Position numbers and translations under genes: made by a program. Of a DNA stretch of 49,085 nucleotides, positions 24,486-33,242 are shown piece by piece. Below the pieces are notes generated by a model. The model ran no database searches. It was not told the DNA's origin and worked only from the letters and a program-made list of their open reading frames with translations. Each line of letters starts with the position of its first letter. Positions within the stretch are counted from its first letter, which is position 1. The stretch covers positions 1 through 49,085 of the forward strand of contig JANQQF010000076.1 of the NCBI GenBank assembly GCA_028285035.1. Direction: 5' to 3'. Source of the DNA: Phycisphaerae bacterium (GTDB lineage: Bacteria > Chloroflexota > Anaerolineae > 4572-78 > J111).

Positions 24486-24836
24486 CTAAAAATTGAGCAA
24501 TTTTTTGATTGTACCTAATAACCCACCTGGCTCTGGTCCAGTTTCCCCAGGCTTCTTCTCAACTGTGACACCTCGTTGAAATGCCACATAGCCCTTGATA
24601 TTTTTGGCTGCCTTGCTGGGAGAAGGATAATACCAAGCCGCATTCTGTTTGGTCTGACCATCCACTTCTATATCGTAGTAGCTGGCCGTCCCTTTCCAGT
24701 GGCAAACCGTTGTTATTTCACTCTTTTTGAAGAACTTTTTGTTGATCGATTTTGGTGGAAAATAATAATTTCCCTCGACCATTTCATAGGTATCACTGTC
24801 GGCGATGACTTGACCATTCCAGGTTGCAATCGGCAT
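24486..24836 (-). CDS. DUF427 domain protein
   Basis: 116 residues. The DUF427 pattern is visible: ATWNGQVIADSD, EGNYYFPPKSI, TVCHWKGTASYYDI and AAWYYPSPSKAAKNIKGYVA. The family forms a small beta-sandwich and has no established function. The C-terminal 20 residues (Gly-rich, then IKKLLNF) extend beyond the domain. It follows the DUF3179 lipoprotein gene by 5 bases, so the two form an operon. Confidence 0.87.
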   Translation of the reverse strand: MPIATWNGQVIADSDTYEMVEGNYYFPPKSINKKFFKKSEITTVCHWKGTASYYDIEVDGQTKQNAAWYYPSPSKAAKNIKGYVAFQRGVTVEKKPGETGPEPGGLLGTIKKLLNF

Positions 24837-24841
24837 AAGTA

Positions 24842-26332
24842 TTAGCCTTCATAAATGACTGTATCAGGCTGGAAGGCGGCCCAAGCAAACCAGAAGTGCA
24901 TAAAGCTGAGGACGGGTTCTAGTTGTGTCCCTGCCAACTCGCCCGAAACCGCTTGACCAAATACATCCCACTCCGAACCAGTTTCATTGTCTGTAATGAC
25001 ACCATCAGTGTGGCTGAATGTTAGCTTTTCACCATCAACTAAAGGAATGAACATCGCGGCTGAACCGACTTGTCGTGACTCCGCAATTTGACCTTTATCT
25101 AGGGCAGATGCCTGCCCTGGTTCGAAGAAGATGACAATGTCTAGATCGTTGTCCAGTGTATCCTCAATTACCCCAGCCTCGGCGATTTCGGGTAGAGGGT
25201 AGGCTATAGAAACATCCCCACTGTGATAACCGAGTACACGCTCGGTTGCATCCATCCGAGGATCAGGCTCATTAAGGAATAGGAATGGACGTGGAGAAGA
25301 GTCATATCCTACGTAGGGGTTTTGGCCATAATTTCGTCCATTACTTGAAAGAACTCGTCCTTCGGGATAACGTGTTTTAAAGTCTTTCCAGGCAACGAGT
25401 TGAGCTGGCAGAAACTCCAACTGAGTCCCTGTTAAATCACCTACAATGCCTTCCCCTGTGAATTGTTGCCACCAGGTCAGGGTCTTGTCATCCCACATAA
25501 TCATATCGCTATTACGCAGGTTACCAGATACCCCAAATCGCAACACTTCGTCATTGACTTCACGATTGAACACAACGCCAGCGTTACATAGTGGACAGAA
25601 TGTCGCTGCTACTGGTACCCCGCCAACAATATCATTGACGATTTCGTGACGTGTTAAAATTGCTAGCGGATAAGCGCGAGCATCACCATCAATTTCGAGT
25701 GAGAGTACAGGCTGAACATCAGCGAGCCATTCATCGCCAACCTCAATTGAGTCAAAGTTAGGATCATCAATGGGGGGGATACCATCGGGGGGGGGACCGC
25801 CGGATAAAATTTCATCAAACTCAACGCTGCGCTTACAGAAGTTTGTGGCTAAATCACTGTTTGGATCAACCCGAGTTGGCCCCACAAAGCGAGCCAGACG
25901 TTCTGCCGTCCATAATTCGGGGCTAAAGCGAACATTTTGCCCTTCGAATGGATCATCACAGGTCTCATCCGAATGCGCCTCTTCAGCCATAGCCTCTTCC
26001 TCGGCCATTGCTTCAGCATCCATTTCTTCTTCAGCCATCGCCTCCTCTTCGGCCATCGCTTCTTCAGCCATAGCCTCTTCCTCGGCCATTGCTTCAGCAT
26101 CCATTTCCTCTTCAGCCATGGCTTCTTCCGCCGCTTCTTCAACAACCTCTTCTACTTCTTCTACCACCTCTTCCGCCGCTTCCTCAGCTTCTTCTACAGG
26201 GGCCACCTCTTCCACCACCGTTTCTGTGGTTGAGCTTTCTGTATCACTTTCAGTTGATGTAGCTGCCCCGCAGCCCGCAATAACTAGGGCTGAGATTAAG
26301 ATTACCAGCCACATCCATATCGAACGTTTCAT
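24842..26332 (-). CDS. DUF3179 lipoprotein with an acidic repeat linker
   Basis: 496 residues from ATG 26332, chosen over ATG 26347 because GAGGAG (26341-26346) is at ideal distance. Signal peptide with lipobox VIAGC. Residues about 25-125 are a Glu/Ala/Met-rich linker, encoded partly by an 81-base direct repeat. From about residue 135 the DUF3179 domain shows DARAYPLAILTRHEIVNDIV, ATFCPLCNAGVVFNR with a CxxC-like pair, GNLRNSDMIMWDDKT and LSSNGRNYGQNPY. The family is exported and of unknown role. The acid linker probably spaces the domain from the membrane. Confidence 0.88.
   Translation of the reverse strand: MKRSIWMWLVILISALVIAGCGAATSTESDTESSTTETVVEEVAPVEEAEEAAEEVVEEVEEVVEEAAEEAMAEEEMDAEAMAEEEAMAEEAMAEEEAMAEEEMDAEAMAEEEAMAEEAHSDETCDDPFEGQNVRFSPELWTAERLARFVGPTRVDPNSDLATNFCKRSVEFDEILSGGPPPDGIPPIDDPNFDSIEVGDEWLADVQPVLSLEIDGDARAYPLAILTRHEIVNDIVGGVPVAATFCPLCNAGVVFNREVNDEVLRFGVSGNLRNSDMIMWDDKTLTWWQQFTGEGIVGDLTGTQLEFLPAQLVAWKDFKTRYPEGRVLSSNGRNYGQNPYVGYDSSPRPFLFLNEPDPRMDATERVLGYHSGDVSIAYPLPEIAEAGVIEDTLDNDLDIVIFFEPGQASALDKGQIAESRQVGSAAMFIPLVDGEKLTFSHTDGVITDNETGSEWDVFGQAVSGELAGTQLEPVLSFMHFWFAWAAFQPDTVIYEG
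25981..26142. repeat. 81-base direct repeat coding an acidic linker
   Basis: CTTCAGCCATAGCCTCTTCC and the following bases recur 81 bases (27 codons) later with few changes. On the coding strand this gives repeated Ala-Met-Ala-Glu-Glu-Glu units. It is a likely spot for length variation by slippage or recombination. Confidence 0.75.
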
Positions 26333-26509
26333 TACTATGCTCCTCATCTAGTTAATCTAATTCATCAGGTGTATATCTATCACTATTTTGTGTCAAAAAG
26401 ATAATATACCCAAGATATATTTATACCCATTTGGGCAAATCTAAGTTCATTCTACGTGACCCTGTAGATTGCCTCTGTAGGCTTGAATACAATCATTTGT
26501 GAGGGATCT

Positions 26510-27031
26510 TTATGTGATTGATTTGATTAGACGTGGAATTAAGAACCAGCGTAATATTGCTTCTCCTGGCTTCAGTTCTGCCCAAGTGGTGATTGGAATA
26601 TCTAAACAGATCAGACCGGCTGTCGGGATTTGAATAGCCAGTGATGAAGCTTCATCGATGTCGCCTGAAAGTAACATAGCTGCTGTATCCTCCATAGTTG
26701 GATTATGTCCAACCAGAAGCGGGCATTCTATATCATTGGATAGTTGTTGTAGTGCTGTGATCAGATCACTTTCATCACCACCATAAAAATCTGGCTCCTC
26801 TTGAATTGAGCCTTCGTAGCCAGCGACCTTAGCTACGATTTCGGCAGTTCGTTTCGCGCGAGTGGCTGGTGAGGATAAAATTGTATCTGGTGTGGAGGTA
26901 AATTTTTTAAGGGTACGGCCAATGCGAGGTGCATCTTTGATACCTCGTTTCGAGAGGGGGCGGTCAAAATCACCCATCATAGGATTACCCCAATCCGATT
27001 TTGCATGGCGTAGTAACAATACAGTTTTCAT
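26510..27031 (-). CDS. SixA-type phosphohistidine phosphatase
   Basis: 173 residues, short like SixA. The RHG-type catalytic motif is LLRHAKSDWGNP. The acidic residue and second His are in LSSPATRAKRTAEIV and LLVGHNPTMEDTAAMLL. SixA removes phosphate from histidine phosphotransfer domains or PTS-Ntr proteins; the substrate here is unknown. Single gene with its own promoter region. Confidence 0.87.
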   Translation of the reverse strand: MKTVLLLRHAKSDWGNPMMGDFDRPLSKRGIKDAPRIGRTLKKFTSTPDTILSSPATRAKRTAEIVAKVAGYEGSIQEEPDFYGGDESDLITALQQLSNDIECPLLVGHNPTMEDTAAMLLSGDIDEASSLAIQIPTAGLICLDIPITTWAELKPGEAILRWFLIPRLIKSIT

Positions 27032-27197
27032 TGATACTCCTCTCTGAATATATGTGGTAGCAAACTAAATGGTTTTTATAAGTAAACAGCAAATTATTAG
27101 CTGTCTATTCAGGGTTGTGTGAAAATCTATCTCAAAAAAATAGGTGCAATATTAAAAATTTGCTCAATTATAACAACAAATCTATTCTCTCATTGCT

Positions 27198-28247
27198 ATG
27201 ATATATATTATCGTATTTGTCATCGCGTTTCTTACGGCGTTTGCTATAACGCCGCTCTCTATTTTTCTGGGGCGACGCTTACGCTTAACCGACAAACCTG
27301 GCGGACGACGTCACCATAAAGGTGAAATATCTCGTTTAGGGGGAATTGCTTTATTTGTAGGTTTTATAGGGGCAGGCCTCCTTATTTTTTTGACTAATTT
27401 TCTTTGGGATTGGCCTGTTATTGGTGATGAAGACCGCAAATTGTTGACGGGTGTCCTGTTAGGCAGTGTTGTGATTTTTGCCTTTGGTCTTTGGGATGAT
27501 TGGCGTGAATTATCTGCTTGGCCTCAATTTGCTGCCCAATTTGGGGTGGCCCTCATTGCCATTATGTTTGACGTGATTTTTCAGCGCGTGACCCTGCCAT
27601 TTATTGGTCAAACTGATTTTCCATTATGGTTCGCTTATCCGCTTACTATTTTCTGGGTGATGGGTATGATCAATACGGTTAACTGGCTAGATGGTGTTGA
27701 TGGTCTAGCTGCTGGTGTCGCCGCCATCGCTGGTTTACTTTTTGCCGCACACGCGTATTGGCTTGGTCAAACTACAGTTGCGCTCTTTCCGCTTGCTTTG
27801 GCTGCAGCCTGCTTAGGCTTTCTGCCGTTCAATTTTCATCCTGCCCGCGTGTTTATGGGCGGTGGAAGTGCTTTGTTGGGATATGCCCTTGCTTCACTAT
27901 CGATTTTGGCCCCAGCAAAAGTTGCAACGGCCTTACTCGTCTTGGGTATTCCAATTATTGATGTGGCCTGGTTGATGATTCGACGTTGGCGTACGCGTGG
28001 TAACCCTTTAATTGCTGGCCGAGATCATTTGCACTACAGGTTGATGGATTTAGGGTTCACCGCTCGCCAAATCGTTATTCTGTATTATACCCTGTGTGCC
28101 TCTTTTGGGCTGTTAGCCTTATTTGTCGAGAGCCGATTGATGAAGCTTGTCATTTTAACCGCGATGGGCCTCATCACACTTACCCTTCTATGGCGTTTGG
28201 CCCAAGAGGACAATTCAGATGTGATGCCCCCTAGAGATATCCAATAG
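27198..28247 (+). CDS. WecA/MraY-family polyprenyl-phosphate sugar-1-phosphate transferase
   Basis: 349 residues, about 10-11 membrane spans, as in WecA/TagO. The family motif with two adjacent active Asp residues is present (NTVNWLDGVDGLAAG). The cytoplasmic His-rich loop appears as AGRDHLHYRLMDLGF. The motif that is usually FMGDSGS reads FMGGGSALLGY, so the conserved Asp is missing and one position is deleted. I recall related Chloroflexota proteins having such variants, but the effect is unknown. The enzyme would start a cell-surface glycan on undecaprenyl phosphate. Its 3' end overlaps the convergent epimerase gene by 17 bases. Confidence 0.85.
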   Translation: MIYIIVFVIAFLTAFAITPLSIFLGRRLRLTDKPGGRRHHKGEISRLGGIALFVGFIGAGLLIFLTNFLWDWPVIGDEDRKLLTGVLLGSVVIFAFGLWDDWRELSAWPQFAAQFGVALIAIMFDVIFQRVTLPFIGQTDFPLWFAYPLTIFWVMGMINTVNWLDGVDGLAAGVAAIAGLLFAAHAYWLGQTTVALFPLALAAACLGFLPFNFHPARVFMGGGSALLGYALASLSILAPAKVATALLVLGIPIIDVAWLMIRRWRTRGNPLIAGRDHLHYRLMDLGFTARQIVILYYTLCASFGLLALFVESRLMKLVILTAMGLITLTLLWRLAQEDNSDVMPPRDIQ

Positions 28248-29208
28248 AGCGATACCACGCTAACGTTTCTTCTGCCCCTTCTTCAAATGATATCGGATTA
28301 AAGCAAAGTTCTTGTCTGGCTTTACTAGAGTCTACGATCCAATCGTTGAAAACATAGGGCTTTAGATTTTGAGGATAAAAAGGTTCTCGTTTGGTAAAAC
28401 GGGAAAGATATTCTGTGAAGTCGACAAAACTCAAAATGAGCCAAGCTGGCATATTGATCCGCCAGCTGCTCCGATTAGCAAGCTTACTGACAATTGCGTT
28501 GGCTTCACGGTGGGTGATACTTTCATCACAAATGTTATAAATTTCGCCCGGTGTACCGTGCTGAATTGCAAGTTCAATTCCTCGACTGGCATCAGTGATG
28601 TAGCAGGGAAAAATGATGTGTCGGCCTTGATGCACTTGAATTCGTAAGTTGCGAAGATACTCTTCAAAAAATAGGCGATTAAAGGCGTAATGACCCTGCG
28701 GTCCATACAAAGCCCCTAAACGTAGGGTGATCACAGGCAGCCCTTTGCCGTGATAGTAGTGGGCCAGCCGTTCACCGAGATATTTTGTTTTTGCATAGTG
28801 ATCTGTGGGGTAGGGCCGACAAAATGTGTCTTCAGTGATGATTGTGTCCGATTCTTGAGGGCCGACAACGATAATTGTGCTAATGTGGATAAATTTTTTG
28901 ATGCCTGCCATCAGCGAGGCTTCTAAAATGTTCAACGTGCCATCAACATTGGTTTTGTAAAACGGCTCAGGTTCTCCCCATAAGCGAAATCGAGCTGCAG
29001 CATGGACGACGTATTCACACCCTTCCACTGCCGTAGCCACAGACTCTTCATCCGTTACATCTCCGATGGCAAGTTCAACACCCAAATCCGTTAATATCGA
29101 GGTATCGCTGGTTGACCTGACCAAGGCTCGAAGTTGATAGCCCTGATTGATTAAATATTTACATAGGTTTCGGCCCAGAAAACCAGTGGCACCTGTTATT
29201 AAGATCAA
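28231..29208 (-). CDS. NAD-dependent epimerase/dehydratase (extended SDR)
   Basis: About 325 residues. Rossmann motif ITGATGFLGRNL (GxxGxxG) at the N-terminus and the active-site Tyr-x-x-x-Lys in HYAKTKYLGERLAHY. It resembles dihydroflavonol-4-reductase or 3-beta-hydroxysteroid-type SDRs. No ATG start exists. TTG at 29208 has AGGA seven bases before it and is preferred over TTG at 29214. The gene follows the C39-like peptidase gene by about 18 bases. The substrate is unknown. Confidence 0.85.
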   Translation of the reverse strand: MILITGATGFLGRNLCKYLINQGYQLRALVRSTSDTSILTDLGVELAIGDVTDEESVATAVEGCEYVVHAAARFRLWGEPEPFYKTNVDGTLNILEASLMAGIKKFIHISTIIVVGPQESDTIITEDTFCRPYPTDHYAKTKYLGERLAHYYHGKGLPVITLRLGALYGPQGHYAFNRLFFEEYLRNLRIQVHQGRHIIFPCYITDASRGIELAIQHGTPGEIYNICDESITHREANAIVSKLANRSSWRINMPAWLILSFVDFTEYLSRFTKREPFYPQNLKPYVFNDWIVDSSKARQELCFNPISFEEGAEETLAWYRSIGYL

Positions 29209-29226
29209 TGTCAAATCCTGATAAAG

Positions 29227-30573
29227 TTATTGATTTAAGGCAGCTAATGCTTCATGAGCTAGGATGAAATTTTCATTATATGCTAAAGCATTTTGAAAGC
29301 TAGTTACCGCGCCATCTTGATTAGTGGCCAGTAGAGATAATCCTTGATAATAATAGGCTTCCTCTAATCCCCCAGCCCCCTTAATTGTGGCGGCAGCGAG
29401 CTCAAGAACATCTTGATGTCGACCCACGGCGTAGTAAGCCTCAAACGGGGTGAATTGATACCACAATCGTCGCCAATGTAACCCCAGTTGACGCGCTTGG
29501 TCAAAGGCAAGCACCGCTTCTTCATAACGACCTAAACGAGTTAAAACCTCTCCCTGATTGAAATAAGCAATGGGGTCTTCTGGGTTGGCTTCAATATCAG
29601 CCTGTGACTCTGCTAACAATCGTTCATACATAAATTTGTCGCTACTATCTTCCCCAAGTATGCTGGCTACAAGGTCAGTTTGTTCTGAGGTATAAATTAC
29701 GATATACAGTCGATTAAAGACACGCCAGTCGTCGTCAAATTGTGCATAACTAACTTGATGGTCGGGGCCATTCAAGGAGTCAGCCGTTGAAAATTGTTGG
29801 GTTGTATCATCATAACCCGTAATTAAACGATAGTGACCGAGTCCATCACCATCGTGCGTTAACCAGGTTTCAACCAAAATCGGAATATCATTATTTAGAA
29901 ACTCCTTAATCCGATCAATACTTCCCCCTTGTCTTAGAGTAGTCTCCATTCCTAGACTACGAGCATAGGCAGCCAGTTCTTGCGGCGTTACATTTTTATC
30001 ATCACGATTAGGTTTAAGAAATTGGGCTGCATCGGCTTGGTCTTCGGTATGCCCGAAATAACTCATATAGGTAGTGATTGTCGCTGGTCCACAGTTATTC
30101 CAAGTTTGCCACTGGTGATTAAAGCCAGTTAGTTGAATAAATTCATCTTGAACTGGGGTAATTTCTGTTGTTTCAAAGTTTGAGGATAGTAGTATATTAT
30201 TGTCAGTTTGAGTTTGGGATACCTCTGCCTCCAAGCCAACTTGCTCTTCTACAGATGTGTTAGCGACTTCACTCAAGGCGGCGGTGGAGTGAACCGATGG
30301 ATTGAGATTGGGCAAGTTATCTGTTGAAACTATTGGAATATTAGCGGTGTCTATCTGAGGGGCTGGTAAATATTCAGGATGAGGTAACAAACTGCGGTAA
30401 TAGCTTTTTGCGCGATAGGCGAGATTATCTAATCGCGTATTGATATCAGGAATGATAATGCTGCTAATCACAAGAATAGTGACTGCGAGTGCGACCAATC
30501 CAATCCCAAATATAATTGCCCCTGCTTTACTAACTCGTTTCTTCTCATAAGGTCTAATTCGTCTTTTATTCAA
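29227..30573 (-). CDS. Membrane-anchored C39-like cysteine peptidase with TPR repeats
   Basis: About 448 residues. One membrane span (about residues 20-45) precedes a low-complexity linker and a C39-like papain-fold domain: the catalytic Cys is in TWNNCGPATITTYM and the His in GDGLGHYRLITGYD. After it come TPR-type repeats (AYFNQGEVLTRLGRYEEAVL, then AFDQARQLG; and YYYQGLSLLATNQDGAVTSF). The start is taken as TTG 30573, with GAGGT upstream, rather than TTG 30588. It probably cleaves or binds exported peptides; the target is unknown. Confidence 0.8.
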   Translation of the reverse strand: MNKRRIRPYEKKRVSKAGAIIFGIGLVALAVTILVISSIIIPDINTRLDNLAYRAKSYYRSLLPHPEYLPAPQIDTANIPIVSTDNLPNLNPSVHSTAALSEVANTSVEEQVGLEAEVSQTQTDNNILLSSNFETTEITPVQDEFIQLTGFNHQWQTWNNCGPATITTYMSYFGHTEDQADAAQFLKPNRDDKNVTPQELAAYARSLGMETTLRQGGSIDRIKEFLNNDIPILVETWLTHDGDGLGHYRLITGYDDTTQQFSTADSLNGPDHQVSYAQFDDDWRVFNRLYIVIYTSEQTDLVASILGEDSSDKFMYERLLAESQADIEANPEDPIAYFNQGEVLTRLGRYEEAVLAFDQARQLGLHWRRLWYQFTPFEAYYAVGRHQDVLELAAATIKGAGGLEEAYYYQGLSLLATNQDGAVTSFQNALAYNENFILAHEALAALNQ

Positions 30574-31041
30574 AATTTTACCTCGCAAATCGTCTTTGAG
30601 TCACTTTTTATTATCCGTCTAATTGATTATAGTAAAAATTTGTGATAGATTTATTGACAGATTGATATATAATAATATACGCACTGTTTGAACATAACTA
30701 GGATAATAGCTGAATATTGTTGTTCGGCAACCTAACAATTCATTTACTATTAAATATTAAATAAATTGTTGCAACCTTTATCAATTTATAGGTCTTATAT
30801 CCTAAATTGTTGGTTGTTTTGAAAAATTCAATCTGATATAATATTTAATAATATTGTAAAGCTATCACCAGTTCCACCAGAAAACCTCAATACCTCTTTG
30901 TGTATTTTGCACAGCTTTACCCGTACCTAATAAAACTACGAATAATTTTGTGACCTGCATTGGATGAATGTGTTAGTCTGGTCTGTCCAAGAGATATTCA
31001 ATGCATATCTCTATAAACTTAAATTTAATTAGGGAAACTAT
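30574..31041. other. Long AT-rich intergenic region with a structured leader
   Basis: No gene seen. The left 240 bases are simply AT-rich. A promoter at 30814-30842 would start a leader of about 190 bases for the DnaB-like gene. In it, GTAAAGCT (30856) pairs with AGCTTTAC (30913), enclosing a small AATAC/GTATT hairpin, and AGAGATAT / ATATCTCT (30990-31012) forms a second 8-base stem close to the start codon. I do not recognise a known riboswitch. Confidence 0.45.
30814..30842 (+). promoter_or_regulatory. Candidate sigma-70 promoter
   Basis: TTGTTT, a 17-base spacer and a perfect TATAAT, upstream of the DnaB-like ATPase gene. Confidence 0.5.
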
Positions 31042-32274
31042 ATGTCGTCTATGCCAAAAATTCAACAAACTAATAACCAAAGACAGCAACCTCAAGCCTC
31101 GCAACAAGCTGCACAGCGACAGTTACCCGTACAGCCTGTAGCCGGTCAGGCTGGGCATCAACAACCGGCAGCTCCGCAACAACGTGCTCCATTGCCCGCC
31201 CAACCTCGAGCTGCCCGTGGTGCTGGTCAGCGCCGGACAAGTGGCCCAACGCCACGTAGTCTTAACCAGGTTCTGAAAGAGGTGGATCGCCGAGTTTTAC
31301 AAGGTGAGCTTGATGAATATTTACCAATACCGACCGGTTTTGATCAAATTGACCGGCTTATTGGTGGTGGTTTGCGTCGGACCGAGTTGATTTTGTTAGG
31401 CGGCGCACAGGGTATTGGTAAAACGGTAACCGCCCTTCAAATGGCCCGAAATTTAGCCTTAAATGAGGCAACTTATGCTTTCTACATCAGTTATGAGCAC
31501 AGTGAAGTCCATCTTCTCAATCGATTAATTTGTCAAGAAAGTATCGATCCAACTAGTACAGATGTTAGTAGTGGATTGCGTTTGAAGGATTTGCACAATA
31601 TTGTTGTTAGTAAACGGGCCCGCGAGTGGGTAAGAAATGATGGGAATTTAGGCTTGTATCAAATTCTATCACAGCACCCTCGGACTGCCAAGGCTACTGA
31701 GACGATCAGCCGCTATGCAGATCGCTTGATTTTGATGAAGGCCAGCCCTGCTGTAACAACCATCAACGTTATTCGCGAATTGACACGTCAGTTGGTTGAG
31801 GCCACTCAAGGTAAATTGGTGTTGTTCATTGATTACCTACAAAAAGTAGCTATCTATCCTGAACGGGCGGCTGATGAGAATGACAAGGTCACGATTATCG
31901 TCGAAGGGCTAAAAGATATTGCGATGACCCAAAATATTCCGGTGGTGTCAGTTGTAGCGGCAGACCGAGAAGGGCTTCGAAGTAAACGGATGCACTTGTA
32001 TCACCTACGAGGTAGCTCAGCTTTGGATTATGAGTGCGATATTGCGATTATTATGAATAACAAATTCCACATCCTATCCAAAGATCACGTTTCGTTTAAT
32101 CCTTATAAGAGTGATAGCTATCGCGATTGGGTTGTCTTTACGCTGGAGAAAAACCGAGCGGGTCGAGCGATGATTGATGTTGAATTTCAAATGCGACCCC
32201 AGCATTTCTGTTTTAATCCGAAAGGCAATTTAGTAGAGCAGAAACTAATTGACGAGAAAATTATCGTTGAATAA
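31042..32274 (+). CDS. Orphan DnaB-like RecA-fold ATPase
   Basis: 410 residues. The first 70 are a Gln/Pro/Ala-rich disordered tail. From about residue 90 a DnaB C-terminal-like RecA fold is visible: IPTGFDQIDRLIGGGLRRTE, Walker A in GGAQGIGKTVTALQM, Walker B in KLVLFIDYLQKVAI, and the HLRGSSALDYECD segment as in DnaB helicases. The primase-binding N-terminal domain of replicative DnaB is missing, so it is not the main helicase. It may be a helicase or regulator in repair or plasmid/phage-related biology. A strong terminator follows. Confidence 0.75.
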   Translation: MSSMPKIQQTNNQRQQPQASQQAAQRQLPVQPVAGQAGHQQPAAPQQRAPLPAQPRAARGAGQRRTSGPTPRSLNQVLKEVDRRVLQGELDEYLPIPTGFDQIDRLIGGGLRRTELILLGGAQGIGKTVTALQMARNLALNEATYAFYISYEHSEVHLLNRLICQESIDPTSTDVSSGLRLKDLHNIVVSKRAREWVRNDGNLGLYQILSQHPRTAKATETISRYADRLILMKASPAVTTINVIRELTRQLVEATQGKLVLFIDYLQKVAIYPERAADENDKVTIIVEGLKDIAMTQNIPVVSVVAADREGLRSKRMHLYHLRGSSALDYECDIAIIMNNKFHILSKDHVSFNPYKSDSYRDWVVFTLEKNRAGRAMIDVEFQMRPQHFCFNPKGNLVEQKLIDEKIIVE

Positions 32275-32309
32275 TCATTATTGTGATAATCTATATTTAG
32301 AGTAATTTG

Positions 32310-32338
32310 AAAAGAGCGACATGTGTTGCTCTTTTTTT
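32310..32338 (+). terminator. Intrinsic terminator
   Basis: AAAAGAGCGAC / GTTGCTCTTTT, 11 paired bases including one G-U, with loop ATGT, followed by a run of T. It ends the DnaB-like gene transcript. Confidence 0.85.
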
Positions 32339-32339
32339 A

Positions 32340-32368
32340 TTGACAAATTAACTTGACATATTCATAAT
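32340..32368 (+). promoter_or_regulatory. Sigma-70-type promoter for the tlpA-like gene
   Basis: TTGACA, a 17-base spacer and CATAAT, directly after the terminator and about 140 bases before the TlpA-family start. Confidence 0.55.
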
Positions 32369-32508
32369 ATGGGGTGTAGTGGGGTAAAATAAGTTTGTAC
32401 AATTTAGATTGGAAGATACCTTACAGCCGATTTAAGTTTCGGCCATTAATATCATCTTTAGATACCAATTCTAAACTGGCAATAAAGATGTTTTGGAAGG
32501 GGAGAATT

Positions 32509-33111
32509 ATGTCTGTTGAGTCAACATCAGTGGAAACGACTAGTAATGCTAAAGGAATGTGGCTTTGGGGAATTATCATTATTTTTGTGATTGTGGTAGG
32601 TGGTGTTTGGATCTTGTTCTCTCGTACAATTACCACCACAACCGCTTCAAATTCGAGCGGTGTAGTCTTAGAACCGGCTCCCATCGCTGGTCACCCGGCA
32701 CCAGTTTTCGAATTACAAACGCTAGATGGTGATATAGTAACTTTGGCTGACTTTAAAGGTAAGCCAGTCTTGATTAATTTTTGGGCAACGTGGTGTGGCC
32801 CTTGCCGCGCTGAGATGCCTGAGTTCCAGCAGGCTGCTGTTGACAACAGCGATGATCTAGTCGTTATCGGTATTAACAATACGGCCAATGATACACCAGA
32901 GCTTGTGAATGATTTTGTTGATGAATTAGGTATAACATTCTTAATTCTTCTGGATGAGAGCGGCGACACGGCTGAAACCTATCGTGTCCTTGGCTTACCA
33001 ATGACCGTGTTTGTCGATCGAAACGGTGTGGTCAATGAGGTCTTCACCGGCCCCTTAAACAAGGCCTATATCGAAGCCAAAATACCTGAGTTACTCAACC
33101 CAGCATCATAA
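32509..33111 (+). CDS. TlpA-family membrane-anchored thiol-disulfide oxidoreductase
   Basis: 200 residues. The start ATG 32509 has AAGGGGAG just upstream; an open frame reaches back to 32395 but without such a site. A single membrane span (about residues 18-40) is followed by a thioredoxin fold with the redox motif FWATWCGPCRAEMPEF and a cis-Pro segment VLGLPMTVFVDR. The domain faces outward and would reduce or exchange disulfides, for example in cytochrome c maturation. Confidence 0.88.
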   Translation: MSVESTSVETTSNAKGMWLWGIIIIFVIVVGGVWILFSRTITTTTASNSSGVVLEPAPIAGHPAPVFELQTLDGDIVTLADFKGKPVLINFWATWCGPCRAEMPEFQQAAVDNSDDLVVIGINNTANDTPELVNDFVDELGITFLILLDESGDTAETYRVLGLPMTVFVDRNGVVNEVFTGPLNKAYIEAKIPELLNPAS

Positions 33112-33198
33112 CGAGAGAATAGTAGATACGAATTGAAAATGGTTGACAATAAAAGTATTAATCTCGTGAGTTGTAATGGCCTAAATATGAAATCGTCA

Positions 33199-33235
33199 TT
33201 CACAATTCACAATTCATAATTTACAACTCACAATT
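33199..33235. repeat. CACAATT-type short tandem repeat
   Basis: TTCACAATTCACAATTCATA and following decayed copies fill the space before the Lgt-like gene. Such 7-8 base tracts are frequent simple repeats between genes and may vary in length. Confidence 0.5.
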
Positions 33236-33242
33236 AATTTCT

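Noticed and set aside
25770..26351. Plus-strand Ser/Ala-rich open frame of 193 codons
   Set aside because: It is the complement of the Glu/Ala repeat of the DUF3179 lipoprotein, whose ribosome site, signal peptide and domain make it the real gene.
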